Positions 37,398 through 46,760 of a stretch of DNA of 64,000 nucleotides are shown in pieces. Position 1 is the stretch's first letter; every line of letters starts with the position of its first letter. The position numbers were made by a program, and so were the translations under genes. The stretch is from Caballeronia insecticola (GTDB lineage Bacteria > Pseudomonadota > Gammaproteobacteria > Burkholderiales > Burkholderiaceae), in NCBI RefSeq assembly GCF_000402035.1, contig NC_021294.1, positions 248,001 to 312,000 of the forward strand, written 5' to 3'. A model generated the notes under the pieces. That model worked only from the letters and a program-made list of their open reading frames with translations. It ran no database searches and was not told the origin of the DNA.

Positions 37398-38372
37398 ATG
37401 AACGCTTTCCTTCACACGATGCGGCGCGCTGCCGGCGCGCTTCTCGCCGCCGCCGCGCTGCAACCGTTCGCGCATGCGGCCAACGCGCCGCAGCCGGCTG
37501 TTGCCGCGAGCGCGATCCAGTCGCATACGATCGACGCGAACGGCGTCCAAGTGCATTACTTGCAGGCAGGCCAGGCTTCGGCGAATACAGACGCGACGCC
37601 CGTCGTGCTGCTGCACGGCTACACGGAAACGAGCCACATGTGGCAGCCGTTGATGACGCGGCTCGCGGGCGAGCGCGTCGTGCTGGCGCCGGATTTGCCG
37701 GGCGCGGGCGGCTCGGCGATACCCACTTCCGGCTACGACAAGAAGACCCTCGCGCAGGACATCCACGCGATGGTGCACGCGCTGGGCTACCGCCGCGTGA
37801 AGCTCGTCGGGCACGACATCGGGCTAATGGTCGCGTATGCCTATGCGGCGCAATATCCCGACGAAGTGGACAGCATCGTGTTGATGGATGCGTTTCTGCC
37901 CGGCGTCGGCGACTGGCAGAAAGTCTGGCTGCTGCGCGACAAGTGGCATTTCAACTTTTACGGCGACACGCCCGAGAAACTCGTGCGCGGCCGCGAGCGC
38001 ATCTTCTTCGAGCATTTCTGGAACGATTTCGCCGCCGATCCGGCGCGTTCGGTGAGCGACGCCGATCGCCGCTACTATTCGGCTCAATATGCACGCAACG
38101 GCCGCATGCGCGCGGGCTTCGAGTATTTCCACGCGTTCCCGCAAGACGCGCAGGATTTCGCCGCTTTCGCGAAAACGCCGCTCACGATGCCGATGCTCGT
38201 CCTCACCGGCGAGCGCGCATCGGGCACGTTCCTGATCGATCAGGCGAAGCTCGTCGCGACCGACGTGCACGGCGTGGTCGTGCCGGGCGCGGGCCACTGG
38301 CTGATGGAGGAAGCGCCGGACGCGACGATGACGCAACTGGTGCGTTTCATCGATGCGCCTTCGGCCAACTGA
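37398..38372 (+). CDS. Exported epoxide-hydrolase-like alpha/beta-hydrolase
   Basis: A 324-residue protein with a signal peptide (cleavage near AHAANA, residue 28). The oxyanion motif is LLHGYTETSHMW (71-82). The nucleophile elbow VGHDIGL carries an aspartate (D140), which places it with epoxide hydrolases and haloalkane dehalogenases rather than serine esterases. The terminal histidine is in PGAGHWLMEE. It is probably a periplasmic enzyme detoxifying or using an epoxide or halogenated substrate. Likely controlled by the divergent LysR protein. Last intact host gene before the tailspike region. Confidence 0.85.
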   Translation: MNAFLHTMRRAAGALLAAAALQPFAHAANAPQPAVAASAIQSHTIDANGVQVHYLQAGQASANTDATPVVLLHGYTETSHMWQPLMTRLAGERVVLAPDLPGAGGSAIPTSGYDKKTLAQDIHAMVHALGYRRVKLVGHDIGLMVAYAYAAQYPDEVDSIVLMDAFLPGVGDWQKVWLLRDKWHFNFYGDTPEKLVRGRERIFFEHFWNDFAADPARSVSDADRRYYSAQYARNGRMRAGFEYFHAFPQDAQDFAAFAKTPLTMPMLVLTGERASGTFLIDQAKLVATDVHGVVVPGAGHWLMEEAPDATMTQLVRFIDAPSAN

Positions 38373-38570
38373 TCAGAATGTGTACCCGCTGGAGAACACG
38401 ACGCTGACGGAATGGGCACATACAGCCGAGGCCGCTGCCTCGGACGGTGGGTTAAAGGTCGCCTACCTCGCGACGGTAACGCCGTTGAACACAGCGTCGC
38501 CGTCCATATCGATAAGCTTCCCGTCCGTCCCGCGCCGACCGGCTGGCAGCGTCGACATATATGCTAAGCT
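38373..38570 (-). pseudogene. Possible degraded phage/outer-membrane-protein end fragment
   Basis: On the minus strand one reading frame runs 38570-38373 with a single TAG inside it. It reads from MSTLPAGRRGTDGKLIDMDG to VFNGVTVAR, a stop, and on to SVVFSSGYTF before TGA. The first half resembles tail-fibre type text (I-D-M-D-G-D-A-V-F-N-G) and the end resembles a barrel protein C-terminus. The + strand is also open here, so coding status is undecided. The stretch 38373-38697 otherwise holds only a terminator. Confidence 0.25.
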
Positions 38571-38665
38571 GAAATCAGGTTCGGATCAGCGATCCTCGAT
38601 GGGTTATCTCGCATCATGGCTTAAAGCGGCGGCGATCGCCGTATTCCAAAATCGAATTTTGCATT

Positions 38666-38689
38666 GCCCCACCGCTGGGGCTTTTTTTT
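38666..38689 (+). terminator. Rho-independent terminator just upstream of the tailspike gene
   Basis: GCCCCA (38666-38671), loop CCGC, TGGGGC (38676-38681), then eight T. It ends nine bases before the tailspike ATG, so the tailspike would need either read-through or a promoter inside or just after this short space. This tight placement recalls compact phage genomes. Confidence 0.8.
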
Positions 38690-38697
38690 CGAAGAAA

Positions 38698-40527
38698 ATG
38701 ATAAGTACTCCGAATTTAAAAGTTGTCTCAGAGCAAGTGAACACCGCAACGCCAGTGTCTAACTGGGAACCGGACACCGACTACAACACGAACGACTTGG
38801 TATGGTGGGAAGACAGCACCTATGGGGCTATGGCTTCGCACCATTCGAGCAGCGACTTTATGGCTGACTTGAGTGCCGGAATGTGGCGGATCGTGGGCAG
38901 CGATCTTGCTGAGCGTCTGGAAGATCCTGAAGGTTCCAGTCTGATCGGCTTTGTTCAGTCTGGTGCGGGGGCCGGGTCGCGTACCGCGCTGGACAAGATG
39001 AGGGAGTGTGTCACAGTCGACGACTATTATCGGCCGGACCTCGGCGACGTCGATCACACACAAGCCTTTGCGCGCGCCATGTCGTATCTTGCATCGCGCG
39101 GCGGCGGCATTATTCGATGCCCCGGCAACTCGTATCGGGCGACGCAAATCGTACTAGGCCGGTTCATCTTGATCGAGGGCATGGGCGCCGGTGCGACAGA
39201 ACTCATTCAGTCACCCGGCGCGAATCGAGACTTCCTAGTCAGCGAAAATTTTGCAGCGCTCACGCTATCGGGGCTGCGTGTTTCACAGGATTCGCGTGTG
39301 CCTTCATGGTTCGGCATTAAAGACATACGCGTCAACGGGAATGGCGCTGCGCAAAACTCTGGACGCTGCATTGCATGGTACGGCGCAGCGATCTTGATGA
39401 AAGGAGATGTCTTCGTTTATGCCGGTCACGACGACAATATTTACACGGAGTACGCAATAAGTAGCGGCTCGGGGTCGTGGCAGCAGCAGGAAGAGGGCCT
39501 CATCGACAACGTCACTACGATGCGTAGCGTGACGGGTGTCGGCTGGCGCAACCGCGGCCCGCACAACACGGTAATCAAGTCCATCATTTCCGGCTATAAC
39601 GCCACCGGCGGTTATATCGCCGAGACGCTTCCTGGCAAATACGACGGCAACGTCACCGAGATCAGCCACCTCCACACCTACGCGAATGTCAACGATGTCG
39701 GCGCGTTGATTGGGTCAATAACCGGAATCGCGCATTGGATCATTGATGGCGACTATGGGGAAATCAGCGCTTCGACGTGTCAGATTGGCCGCGTAAAGAT
39801 TTTCAATGGCGGCCAAACGAATGACGGCCTCCGTGTCCTCGGCAACGACAATAACATCGGGACCGTTCTCGGTATGATGTACCAAGGCACGACTGGTCGA
39901 AGCGTTGTGTCGATAGCGGGCAGCGGAAACAATATCAGCATTGTCAAGGCATACGGGCAACTCGGAGCGCACACCGGACTGAAGATCACAGGTTCAGGCA
40001 ACACGGTGGATGCACTTTACGCACGCGAGTGCTCGATTGGGCTTGACGTGTCCGGTAGTTTGAGCCGAGTCGGTGGCAAGATCATTCTGCCTTATGCGGC
40101 GGGGTTCAAATACACCATTCCGACGGATCTGCATCGAGGAAAGAACCGCATCGATCTTGAGATTTACGCGACGCAAGGTGTGTACGTCACGGGCGATCGT
40201 CCGGTTGATCAGCTCGATCAAGTCAACATCAAAGGGTCTGGCCTGGGGGTGTCGGCCGGCTGTCGGGCGGAAATTCAATCTGACCCGTTCGCGCTCGATA
40301 ACACAAACACGCAAGTGATCACAGTCCCACATGGTTTGCTGTACACGCCGACCCGGCAGGCGGTCTCTCTGACGCTACTCGAAAGCTCTCCGGCCGATAC
40401 GAGTTTTGTCGACGTGAGGTTCAAAGTCGTCAGCTGTGACGCGACTTACATCACCGTTCAAGTCAAGGTGCCAACCGCTGCTGCTGCGGGAACAAAAGCA
40501 CGGATCGGGGTTCGTGTCACGATTTGA
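38698..40527 (+). CDS. Phage-type tailspike protein with right-handed beta-helix
   Basis: A 609-residue protein. Residues about 20-65 look like a small carbohydrate-binding module common in tail proteins (W-x-P-x-x-x-Y, DLVWWEDSTYGAM, then GMW). Residues 73-110 (RLEDPEGSSLIGFVQSGAGAG, then KMRECVTVDDY) form the linker that joins particle-binding and helix domains of many tailspikes. Residues about 115-520 are a pectate-lyase-superfamily beta-helix (AFARAMSYLASRGGGIIRCPG, turns such as GSGNNISIVKA and GSGNTVDALYA). The last 65 residues look like a beta-sandwich trimerisation cap. Tailspikes bind and often cut host polysaccharide. Third-position GC is visibly lower than in its neighbours, and no other tail genes flank it. 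ATG 38698 is chosen by the linker alignment; the frame is open upstream to 38353 without matching sequence. Confidence 0.82.
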   Translation: MISTPNLKVVSEQVNTATPVSNWEPDTDYNTNDLVWWEDSTYGAMASHHSSSDFMADLSAGMWRIVGSDLAERLEDPEGSSLIGFVQSGAGAGSRTALDKMRECVTVDDYYRPDLGDVDHTQAFARAMSYLASRGGGIIRCPGNSYRATQIVLGRFILIEGMGAGATELIQSPGANRDFLVSENFAALTLSGLRVSQDSRVPSWFGIKDIRVNGNGAAQNSGRCIAWYGAAILMKGDVFVYAGHDDNIYTEYAISSGSGSWQQQEEGLIDNVTTMRSVTGVGWRNRGPHNTVIKSIISGYNATGGYIAETLPGKYDGNVTEISHLHTYANVNDVGALIGSITGIAHWIIDGDYGEISASTCQIGRVKIFNGGQTNDGLRVLGNDNNIGTVLGMMYQGTTGRSVVSIAGSGNNISIVKAYGQLGAHTGLKITGSGNTVDALYARECSIGLDVSGSLSRVGGKIILPYAAGFKYTIPTDLHRGKNRIDLEIYATQGVYVTGDRPVDQLDQVNIKGSGLGVSAGCRAEIQSDPFALDNTNTQVITVPHGLLYTPTRQAVSLTLLESSPADTSFVDVRFKVVSCDATYITVQVKVPTAAAAGTKARIGVRVTI

Positions 40528-40661
40528 GGATTTCCGACAGAGGCACTTTTGACTCTCGTCGAATTCTCACAAGTCGTCAATCGGTAATTGTTGCGGGCGC
40601 GCCTTGGGTCAGTGGCTCGGTGCGCGCTCTGGTTGCCGTCGAATGTTGGAGCGCCGAACGT

Positions 40662-40724
40662 TCACTTGGCCGGCAGCACGGCATTGCATTCGTAGTCGAC
40701 TTCAATCATCGTGCGCGCGCTGAA
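40662..40724 (-). pseudogene. C-terminal stub of a RidA/YjgF-like protein
   Basis: Reading leftwards from about 40724 to the TGA at 40664-40662 gives FSARTMIEVDYECNAVLPAK, matching the end of Rid-family proteins (R-T-M-I-E-V near the C-terminus). No start or upstream part exists; sequence to the right belongs to another broken gene on the opposite strand. Too short to be functional. Confidence 0.45.
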
Positions 40725-40953
40725 AGGCCTCGAAACGATGATCGGCGCTTCGGTCATCCACTGGCCAATGCAACGTATCGCGGACTACCCACATCTGTCG
40801 AGGTACGTGCGCGAGATTTACCGCATGCCGGGCGTGGCGGACACCGTGAATGTCGAGCACATCAAGCGGCATTACTACGAAAGCCACCGCACGATCAACC
40901 CGACGGGCATCGTGCCCGCCGGACCCGTGCTCGACTTCGCCGTTCAGTCGTAG
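40711..40953 (+). pseudogene. C-terminal fragment of a glutathionyl-hydroquinone reductase (Xi-class GST)
   Basis: About 80 codons. From about residue 20 (QRIADYPHLSRYVREIYRMP, then VEHIKRHYYESHRTINPTGIVPAGP) the text matches the conserved end of the YqjG/ECM4/PcpF family, whose full length is about 320 residues. The N-terminal thioredoxin fold with the catalytic cysteine is missing, so the gene is dead. Its 3' end overlaps the stop of the convergent dehydrogenase gene by ten bases. The break lies near 40711-40760, beside the RidA stub and downstream of the tailspike gene. Confidence 0.8.
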
Positions 40954-41795
40954 CGGTACACGCCGTGCTTCGTCTTGCGCCCGAGCCGTCCCGCCGAGAC
41001 CAGTTCGCGCAGCAGCGGGCACGCGCGGTACTTGGAATCGCCGAAGTCCTTGAGGAACACGTCCATCACGGACAAGCACACGTCCAGGCCGATCAAATCG
41101 GCGAGCCCGAGCGGGCCGATCGGATGATTGGCGCCGAGCTTCATGCCCGCGTCGATTTCCTCGGCGCTCGCGACGCCTTCGTAGAGCACGAAAAACGCTT
41201 CGTTGATCATCGGCACGAGAATGCGGTTGACCACGAAGCCCGGCGAATTGCGCACGCCGATCGGCGATTTGTCGAGCTTTTCGGTGAGTTCGCGCACGGC
41301 GGCGGCAGTGGCGTCGCTCGTCTGGACGCCGCGAATCACTTCGACCAGTTGCAGCAGCGGCACCGGATTGAAGAAGTGCATGCCGATAAAGCGCTCGGGC
41401 GTGGCGAGCGTGGCGGCGAGCGACGTGATCGAGATCGACGACGTATTCGACGCGATGATCGCATCCGGCCGCGCCGCCGCCTCGATCTGCTTCAGGATGC
41501 GGTTCTTGAGCTCGACGTTTTCGGTCGCGGCTTCGATCACGATGTCGGCGGCGGACAGGCGCGCGTAATCGGTCGAGGTCTCGATGCGCGTGAGCGCGGC
41601 GTCACGCGCCGACGCCGCGAGCTTGTCCTTCGACACGAGCCGCTCCAGGCTGCCGGTGAGCGTGGCGATGCCTTTGGCGAGCGCGGCGTCGGTGACGTCG
41701 ATCAGCACGACCTTGAAGCCCGCGACGGCCGCCACCTGCGCGATGCCGTTGCCCATGGTTCCCGCGCCGACGATGCCGACGGTCTGAATGTTCAT
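40944..41795 (-). CDS. 3-hydroxybutyryl-CoA / 3-hydroxyacyl-CoA dehydrogenase
   Basis: A 283-residue NAD-dependent enzyme. The Rossmann motif is GIVGAGTMGNGIAQ (8-21). The catalytic histidine is in GMHFFNPVPLLQLVEVI (about 137-153) with the glutamate that pairs with it. NSPGFVVNRILVPMINEA and HPIGPLGLADLIGLDVCL are the C-terminal family blocks. It interconverts 3-hydroxyacyl-CoA and 3-oxoacyl-CoA in fatty acid, phenylacetate or PHB-related metabolism. Stand-alone gene; no partner thiolase nearby. Confidence 0.92.
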   Translation of the reverse strand: MNIQTVGIVGAGTMGNGIAQVAAVAGFKVVLIDVTDAALAKGIATLTGSLERLVSKDKLAASARDAALTRIETSTDYARLSAADIVIEAATENVELKNRILKQIEAAARPDAIIASNTSSISITSLAATLATPERFIGMHFFNPVPLLQLVEVIRGVQTSDATAAAVRELTEKLDKSPIGVRNSPGFVVNRILVPMINEAFFVLYEGVASAEEIDAGMKLGANHPIGPLGLADLIGLDVCLSVMDVFLKDFGDSKYRACPLLRELVSAGRLGRKTKHGVYRYD

Positions 41796-41908
41796 GCGTT
41801 TGTCTCCCTCAATCTGAGCCGGCCCGGGCGGCCGGCAAGCCGAAATGGACGATGCGCGCGCAGAGCGCGTCCGGGTATCGATTCTAACCAGCGATGCGGC
41901 TCGCCACG

Positions 41909-42388
41909 TTAGCCGAAAGACGTCAAATCTTTCGGTGCGAGGCCGTGTTCATGACAATAGGCAGCATAACGGTCCCAACCGCTGCGCCAGTTTTCCGCCG
42001 CGAGAATGTGGCCGCTGTCGTTCACGAACAGCAGTTCGCCCTGAATGATGTTGAGCGTGACGATGTCCGCGCTCCCCGATTCCGCCGGCAACGCCTCGGG
42101 CGTGTGGCTCGACCCGGCCGTTTCATACACGATGCTGCCCGGCTCCGCGATCCAGTCGTGCTCGCGGTACTTCCAGCGCCCCTGCACCGTATAGACGATG
42201 ACCGTTCCCGTATGGCGATGCCGCGGCATCTGGCCCTTCGCGGGCGCTTTCATGAGCGCGATGGTCTCGCCGCGTATCGGATCGAGCTTGAAATACTTGA
42301 CCAGCACGCGTTCGCTGTAGGGCGTAAAGGGCACCCACGGCAAGTCGGCGTCATTGAGGCACGTGGTCTGGATCTGTTCGAACAGCAT
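41909..42388 (-). CDS. Cupin protein, 2,4'-dihydroxyacetophenone dioxygenase-like
   Basis: A 159-residue cupin. MPRHRHTGTVIVYTVQGRWKY gives the first metal-binding motif (H-x-H with the downstream E/Y positions) and ETAGSSHTPEAL the second histidine. The layout, with a conserved lead-in WVPFTPYSERVLVKYFKLDP, fits the group annotated as 2,4'-dihydroxyacetophenone dioxygenase-like or ChrR-like cupins. It probably binds Fe and may cleave an aromatic ketone; the substrate is uncertain. ATG 42388 is chosen for AGGAG eight to twelve bases upstream. Confidence 0.78.
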   Translation of the reverse strand: MLFEQIQTTCLNDADLPWVPFTPYSERVLVKYFKLDPIRGETIALMKAPAKGQMPRHRHTGTVIVYTVQGRWKYREHDWIAEPGSIVYETAGSSHTPEALPAESGSADIVTLNIIQGELLFVNDSGHILAAENWRSGWDRYAAYCHEHGLAPKDLTSFG

Positions 42389-42508
42389 GATGTCGGCTCC
42401 TTGCGCTGAGACGTCCATTCTAGGCAGCGCCGCGGCCGGCGAACATCGGCCGAACGGATGACCCTTTCGATCGAGCCGGATTGCGCGCTATCTGCTATCG
42501 TCCGTGCC

Positions 42509-43431
<923 letters not shown>

Positions 43432-43435
<4 letters not shown>

Positions 43436-44193
43436 ATCTATACGCCGTTCGCGCGATCTACCGTTTCGAGATGGCGCGCGCCGGACGCACGCTGATGCAA
43501 AGCATCGTGTCGCCGGTCATTTCCACGTCGCTTTACTTTGTCGTGTTCGGCGCGGCTATCGGCTCGCGCATTCCGGAAGTCGACGGCATCAGCTACGGCG
43601 CGTTCATCGTGCCCGGCCTCGTGATGCTTTCGCTGCTCACGCAAAGCATTGCCAACGCGTCCTTCGGCATCTATTTTCCGAAGTTCACCGGCACGATATA
43701 CGAACTGTTGTCCGCGCCGGTGTCGCACTTCGAACTGGTGGTCAGTTACGTGGGCGCGGCGGCGACAAAATCGGTCGTGCTCGGCCTGATCATTCTGCTG
43801 ACCGCGCGCCTGTTCGTGCCGCTCAGAATCGATCACCCGGTCTGGATGATCGTGTTTCTGCTGCTCACGTCGATCACGTTCAGCTTGCTCGGATTCATCA
43901 TAGGTATCTGGGCCGACGGCTTCGAGAAGCTGCAGATCATTCCGCTTCTGATCGTCACGCCGCTGACGTTCCTCGGCGGCAGCTTCTATTCGATCCACAT
44001 CCTGCCGCCGTTCTGGAAGACGGTCGCGCTGTTCAATCCGGTCGTCTATCTGATCAGCGGCTTTCGGTGGAGCTTTTACGGACTCGCGGATGTCCAAGTC
44101 GGCGTGAGTTTCGGCATGACGGTGGTATTCCTCGGCGTATTCATCGCGATCGTCGCGTGGATCTTCAAGACGGGATACCGGCTCAAATCCTGA
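43432..44193 (+). CDS. ABC-2 type permease (YadH-like)
   Basis: A 253-residue inner-membrane protein with six transmembrane segments and the ABC-2 pattern: [20 protein letters not shown] at the start, [22 protein letters not shown], and [20 protein letters not shown] with [17 protein letters not shown] in the second half. Two copies would form the channel driven by the preceding ATPase. Translational coupling by an ATGA overlap. Confidence 0.92.
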
Positions 44194-44239
44194 GACGGCG
44201 GGGCGCGCCGCCCGCGCCGTGCACGAGGGCGTTCATCGG

Positions 44240-44722
44240 ATGAAAATCATGAGACGCACGAAGCGCAGTTTTCTCGGCGTGATGACCGGTGCCTTTGTCA
44301 TCGGCGAAGCCCGCACCGCGCCCGCTCGATCGTACGAAGTGGATCACGGCGCCGCCGGCTGGCGCCGCCGCCTTTCCGCCGAGCAGTTCCGCGTGCTAAG
44401 GCGCGGCGGCACCGAGCCGCCGTTCGCAAGCCCGCTGCTCAAGGAACAGCGCAGCGGCATCTACGCGTGCGCGGGATGCGGGCTCGAACTGTTTTCATCG
44501 GCGTCGAAATTCGAAAGCGGCACCGGCTGGCCGAGCTTCTGGAAGCCGCGCGACGGCGCTGTCGCAATGCACGCCGATGCCACCGGCCACATGCGCAACG
44601 AAGTGCATTGCCGGCGCTGCGGCGGACATCTCGGCCACGTTTTCGACGACGGCCCGAAGCCCACCGGCCTGCGCTACTGCATGAACGGCACGGCGCTGGA
44701 CTTCCGGCAGCAGGAAGTCTGA
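44240..44722 (+). CDS. msrB: Exported methionine-R-sulfoxide reductase B
   Basis: A 160-residue reductase of methionine-R-sulfoxide. The structural zinc site is C77/C80 (CAGC) and C124/C127 (CRRC). The catalytic cysteine is C147 in LRYCMNGTALDF. GTGWPSFW and HLGHVFDDGP are family blocks. Unlike cytosolic MsrB it has an N-terminal leader with RRTKRSFLG, a twin-arginine-like motif, so it probably repairs oxidised proteins in the periplasm. An extra resolving cysteine upstream is not evident. Start choice 44240 gives this leader. Confidence 0.9.
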   Translation: MKIMRRTKRSFLGVMTGAFVIGEARTAPARSYEVDHGAAGWRRRLSAEQFRVLRRGGTEPPFASPLLKEQRSGIYACAGCGLELFSSASKFESGTGWPSFWKPRDGAVAMHADATGHMRNEVHCRRCGGHLGHVFDDGPKPTGLRYCMNGTALDFRQQEV

Positions 44723-44758
44723 CGCGGCGTTTCCAGTCAACCTTTTTCGCAACTTGCC

Positions 44759-45340
44759 ATGAACGCACCCGAACTGAAGCTCGACGCGGCGAAGACCGCG
44801 CTCGTGCTGATCGATCTTCAGGCGGGCATCGCCGCCTTGCCTGTGCAACCTCACGACGCCCCCAGCGTGCTTGCCAACGCGCGCTTGCTCGCCGACCGCT
44901 TCCGCGCGCTCGGTGCGCCGGTCGTGCTCGTCAAGGTCGCGTTTCCGAACGCACCGGGCGGGCTTCGACCGCTCACCGATTCGGGGCAAGCTCAGGAAGC
45001 GCCCGAGCCCGCGGGCTGGAGCGAACTGTGCGCCGAACTGGGCGTGCAGGCGTCGGATATCGGCGTGACCAAGCGGCAGTGGGGCGCGTTCTACGGCACG
45101 GACCTGGACTTACAACTGCGTCGGCGCGGTATCGACACGATCGTGCTGGGCGGCATCGCGACTGCCATCGGCGTGGATTCGACTGCGCGCGGCGCGCACG
45201 AGCGCGGCTATCAGCAGATTTTCGTCGAAGATGCGATGAGCGACCTGCACGCCGACACGCACGAATCCACGTGCCGCTACATCTTTCCGCGCATCGGCCG
45301 GATTCGTTCGACGGAGCAGGTTCTCGCCGCGCTGGCATAG
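44759..45340 (+). CDS. Isochorismatase-superfamily hydrolase without the nucleophilic cysteine
   Basis: A 193-residue alpha/beta protein. Two catalytic-triad residues are present, D19 (LVLIDLQ) and K105 (VTKRQWGAF), with GGIATAIGVDSTARGAHERG near 131-150. Where cysteine hydrolases have Cys (T-N-x-C-V), this protein has G138, as in true isochorismatases, which use D and K only. It could therefore be an isochorismatase-type vinyl-ether hydrolase rather than an amidase. No siderophore or phenazine genes are near; 36 bp after msrB. Confidence 0.82.
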   Translation: MNAPELKLDAAKTALVLIDLQAGIAALPVQPHDAPSVLANARLLADRFRALGAPVVLVKVAFPNAPGGLRPLTDSGQAQEAPEPAGWSELCAELGVQASDIGVTKRQWGAFYGTDLDLQLRRRGIDTIVLGGIATAIGVDSTARGAHERGYQQIFVEDAMSDLHADTHESTCRYIFPRIGRIRSTEQVLAALA

Positions 45341-45401
45341 CGGCGCGCGTCGCCTATGCTGTAGCGTACGTCCGATATCGACGGACGCGAGAGGTGCGGC
45401 G

Positions 45402-46448
45402 ATGGCGGCCATTCCGAAAGTAGCGATCGCGTGTCAGGGCGGCGGCAGTCATGCGGCGTTCGCCGCGGGCGTGCTCGAAGCGCTTCTGAGCGGCGAGTTC
45501 TACAGCCGTTTCGAGCTGGTTGCGTTGTCCGGGACCTCCGGTGGCGCGATGTGCAGCGCGCTCGCGTGGGCCGGGTTGCTGCTCGGCGGCCCGGCCGATG
45601 CCATACGGCGTCTCTCCGGCTTCTGGACGGATCTTCAGGCGCGCGACGGGCCGGATATCGTCGCCAACGCGCTCGGCACGTGGTACGCGCGCCTGCCGGT
45701 CAACGCGGAAATCAGCCCTTATCTCTATCCGCCGGTCGCCGAGGAGCGCCTGCGCGAATTGCTCGATAAGCATCTGCCGTTCGCCTCGCTGCCGGCGGCA
45801 CCCGAGCAACGCGCAAAGCCGACGCTGCTCATCGGCGCAACCGACGTGCAATCCGGCGATCGCGTGATCTTCACGGGCGAGAAGCTGGATATCGATCAAC
45901 TCGTCGCGTCGGCTGCCGTGCCGCCGCTGTATCGCGCCGTCGCCGCCGATGGCCGCCTGTGCTGGGACGGTCTCTTCAGCAGCAATCCGCCCGTGCGCGA
46001 GTTCACCGACTTCGCGCTCGCGTCGCGGCCCGACGAGATCTGGGTCGTGCAGATCAATCCGCAATATCGTCGTGAATTGCCTGAATCGATGAACGAGATT
46101 ATTGATCGACGCAACGAACTTTCTGGAAACCTTGCTCTTGGGCAGGAGCTTTATTTCACTACGCGCGTCAACGAACTTTTGACGACAAACAAATCTCTCG
46201 CGAAGCGCTATAAGCCGATCAAGATTCGCGTCGTGCAGATGCATCTCGATGCGAAGGATTATCCCGGGCCACTCGATTATGCGTCGAAGCTCGATCGCAA
46301 TCCCGCGCTCATCCACGCGCTGATCCGCAAAGGGCGCGAGCGCGCGGCATGGTTCTTCGATGAACGCTCGAACTGGCCGCGTGACGACACCGTGCCGCAT
46401 CGTAGCGTGTATGCGACGCGTCCGCCGATGGCATCGAACCGATCCTGA
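45402..46448 (+). CDS. Patatin-like phospholipase
   Basis: A 348-residue Ser-Asp dyad lipase. The oxyanion glycines are GGG at 13-15, the nucleophile is S46 in GTSGG and the aspartate D189 in WDG. The hydrophobic helix after GTSGG is typical. It acts on membrane or storage lipids (phospholipase or PHB-related). No signal peptide. The codon usage of the last third is slightly less GC-rich. It is followed by an AT-rich non-coding stretch. Confidence 0.9.
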   Translation: MAAIPKVAIACQGGGSHAAFAAGVLEALLSGEFYSRFELVALSGTSGGAMCSALAWAGLLLGGPADAIRRLSGFWTDLQARDGPDIVANALGTWYARLPVNAEISPYLYPPVAEERLRELLDKHLPFASLPAAPEQRAKPTLLIGATDVQSGDRVIFTGEKLDIDQLVASAAVPPLYRAVAADGRLCWDGLFSSNPPVREFTDFALASRPDEIWVVQINPQYRRELPESMNEIIDRRNELSGNLALGQELYFTTRVNELLTTNKSLAKRYKPIKIRVVQMHLDAKDYPGPLDYASKLDRNPALIHALIRKGRERAAWFFDERSNWPRDDTVPHRSVYATRPPMASNRS

Positions 46449-46760
46449 TTGACGTCGTTTAATTGCTCACAGTCATCTATATCGATGAGAAGGCATTTAG
46501 TTAGGAAGCCTATGATGTTATTGAATTGGTGAATGCACCGAACCAATCATGATCGCTAGTTTTAGCGGCCTATAGTCATTTAGTTCTTTTCAAAGAGCAT
46601 TCATTTAGTAATCCTATGGTATTATTATCAACAGATGAAGACTTAAAACTGAGCCTGATCAATAACGTTTTGCGTCGTATGGGCGTGTATGCACTTCCCA
46701 AATCATTCATTTAGGAGTATTCTGGTATCCTAATTGATTCATTCATCGTAATTTGCGAAG
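46449..46760. repeat. AT-rich intergenic patch with dispersed CATTTAG repeats
   Basis: About 310 bp, much richer in A and T than anything around it, with no convincing frame on either strand. CATTTAG occurs at 46494-46500, 46577-46583, 46602-46608 and 46708-46714. Two copies are soon followed by CCTATG-R-T-R-TTATT (46509-46522 and 46613-46625) and a third by a looser version near 46720. The repeats are degenerate and irregularly spaced, so they may be binding sites or the remains of a mobile element. Confidence 0.5.

Noticed and set aside
38353..38697. Extending the tailspike N-terminus upstream to 38353
   Set aside because: It would overlap the hydrolase end and run through a rho-independent terminator; tail-protein similarity begins only after 38698.
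44759..45340. Calling this gene a cysteine-dependent amidase or nicotinamidase
   Set aside because: The nucleophilic cysteine position is glycine.
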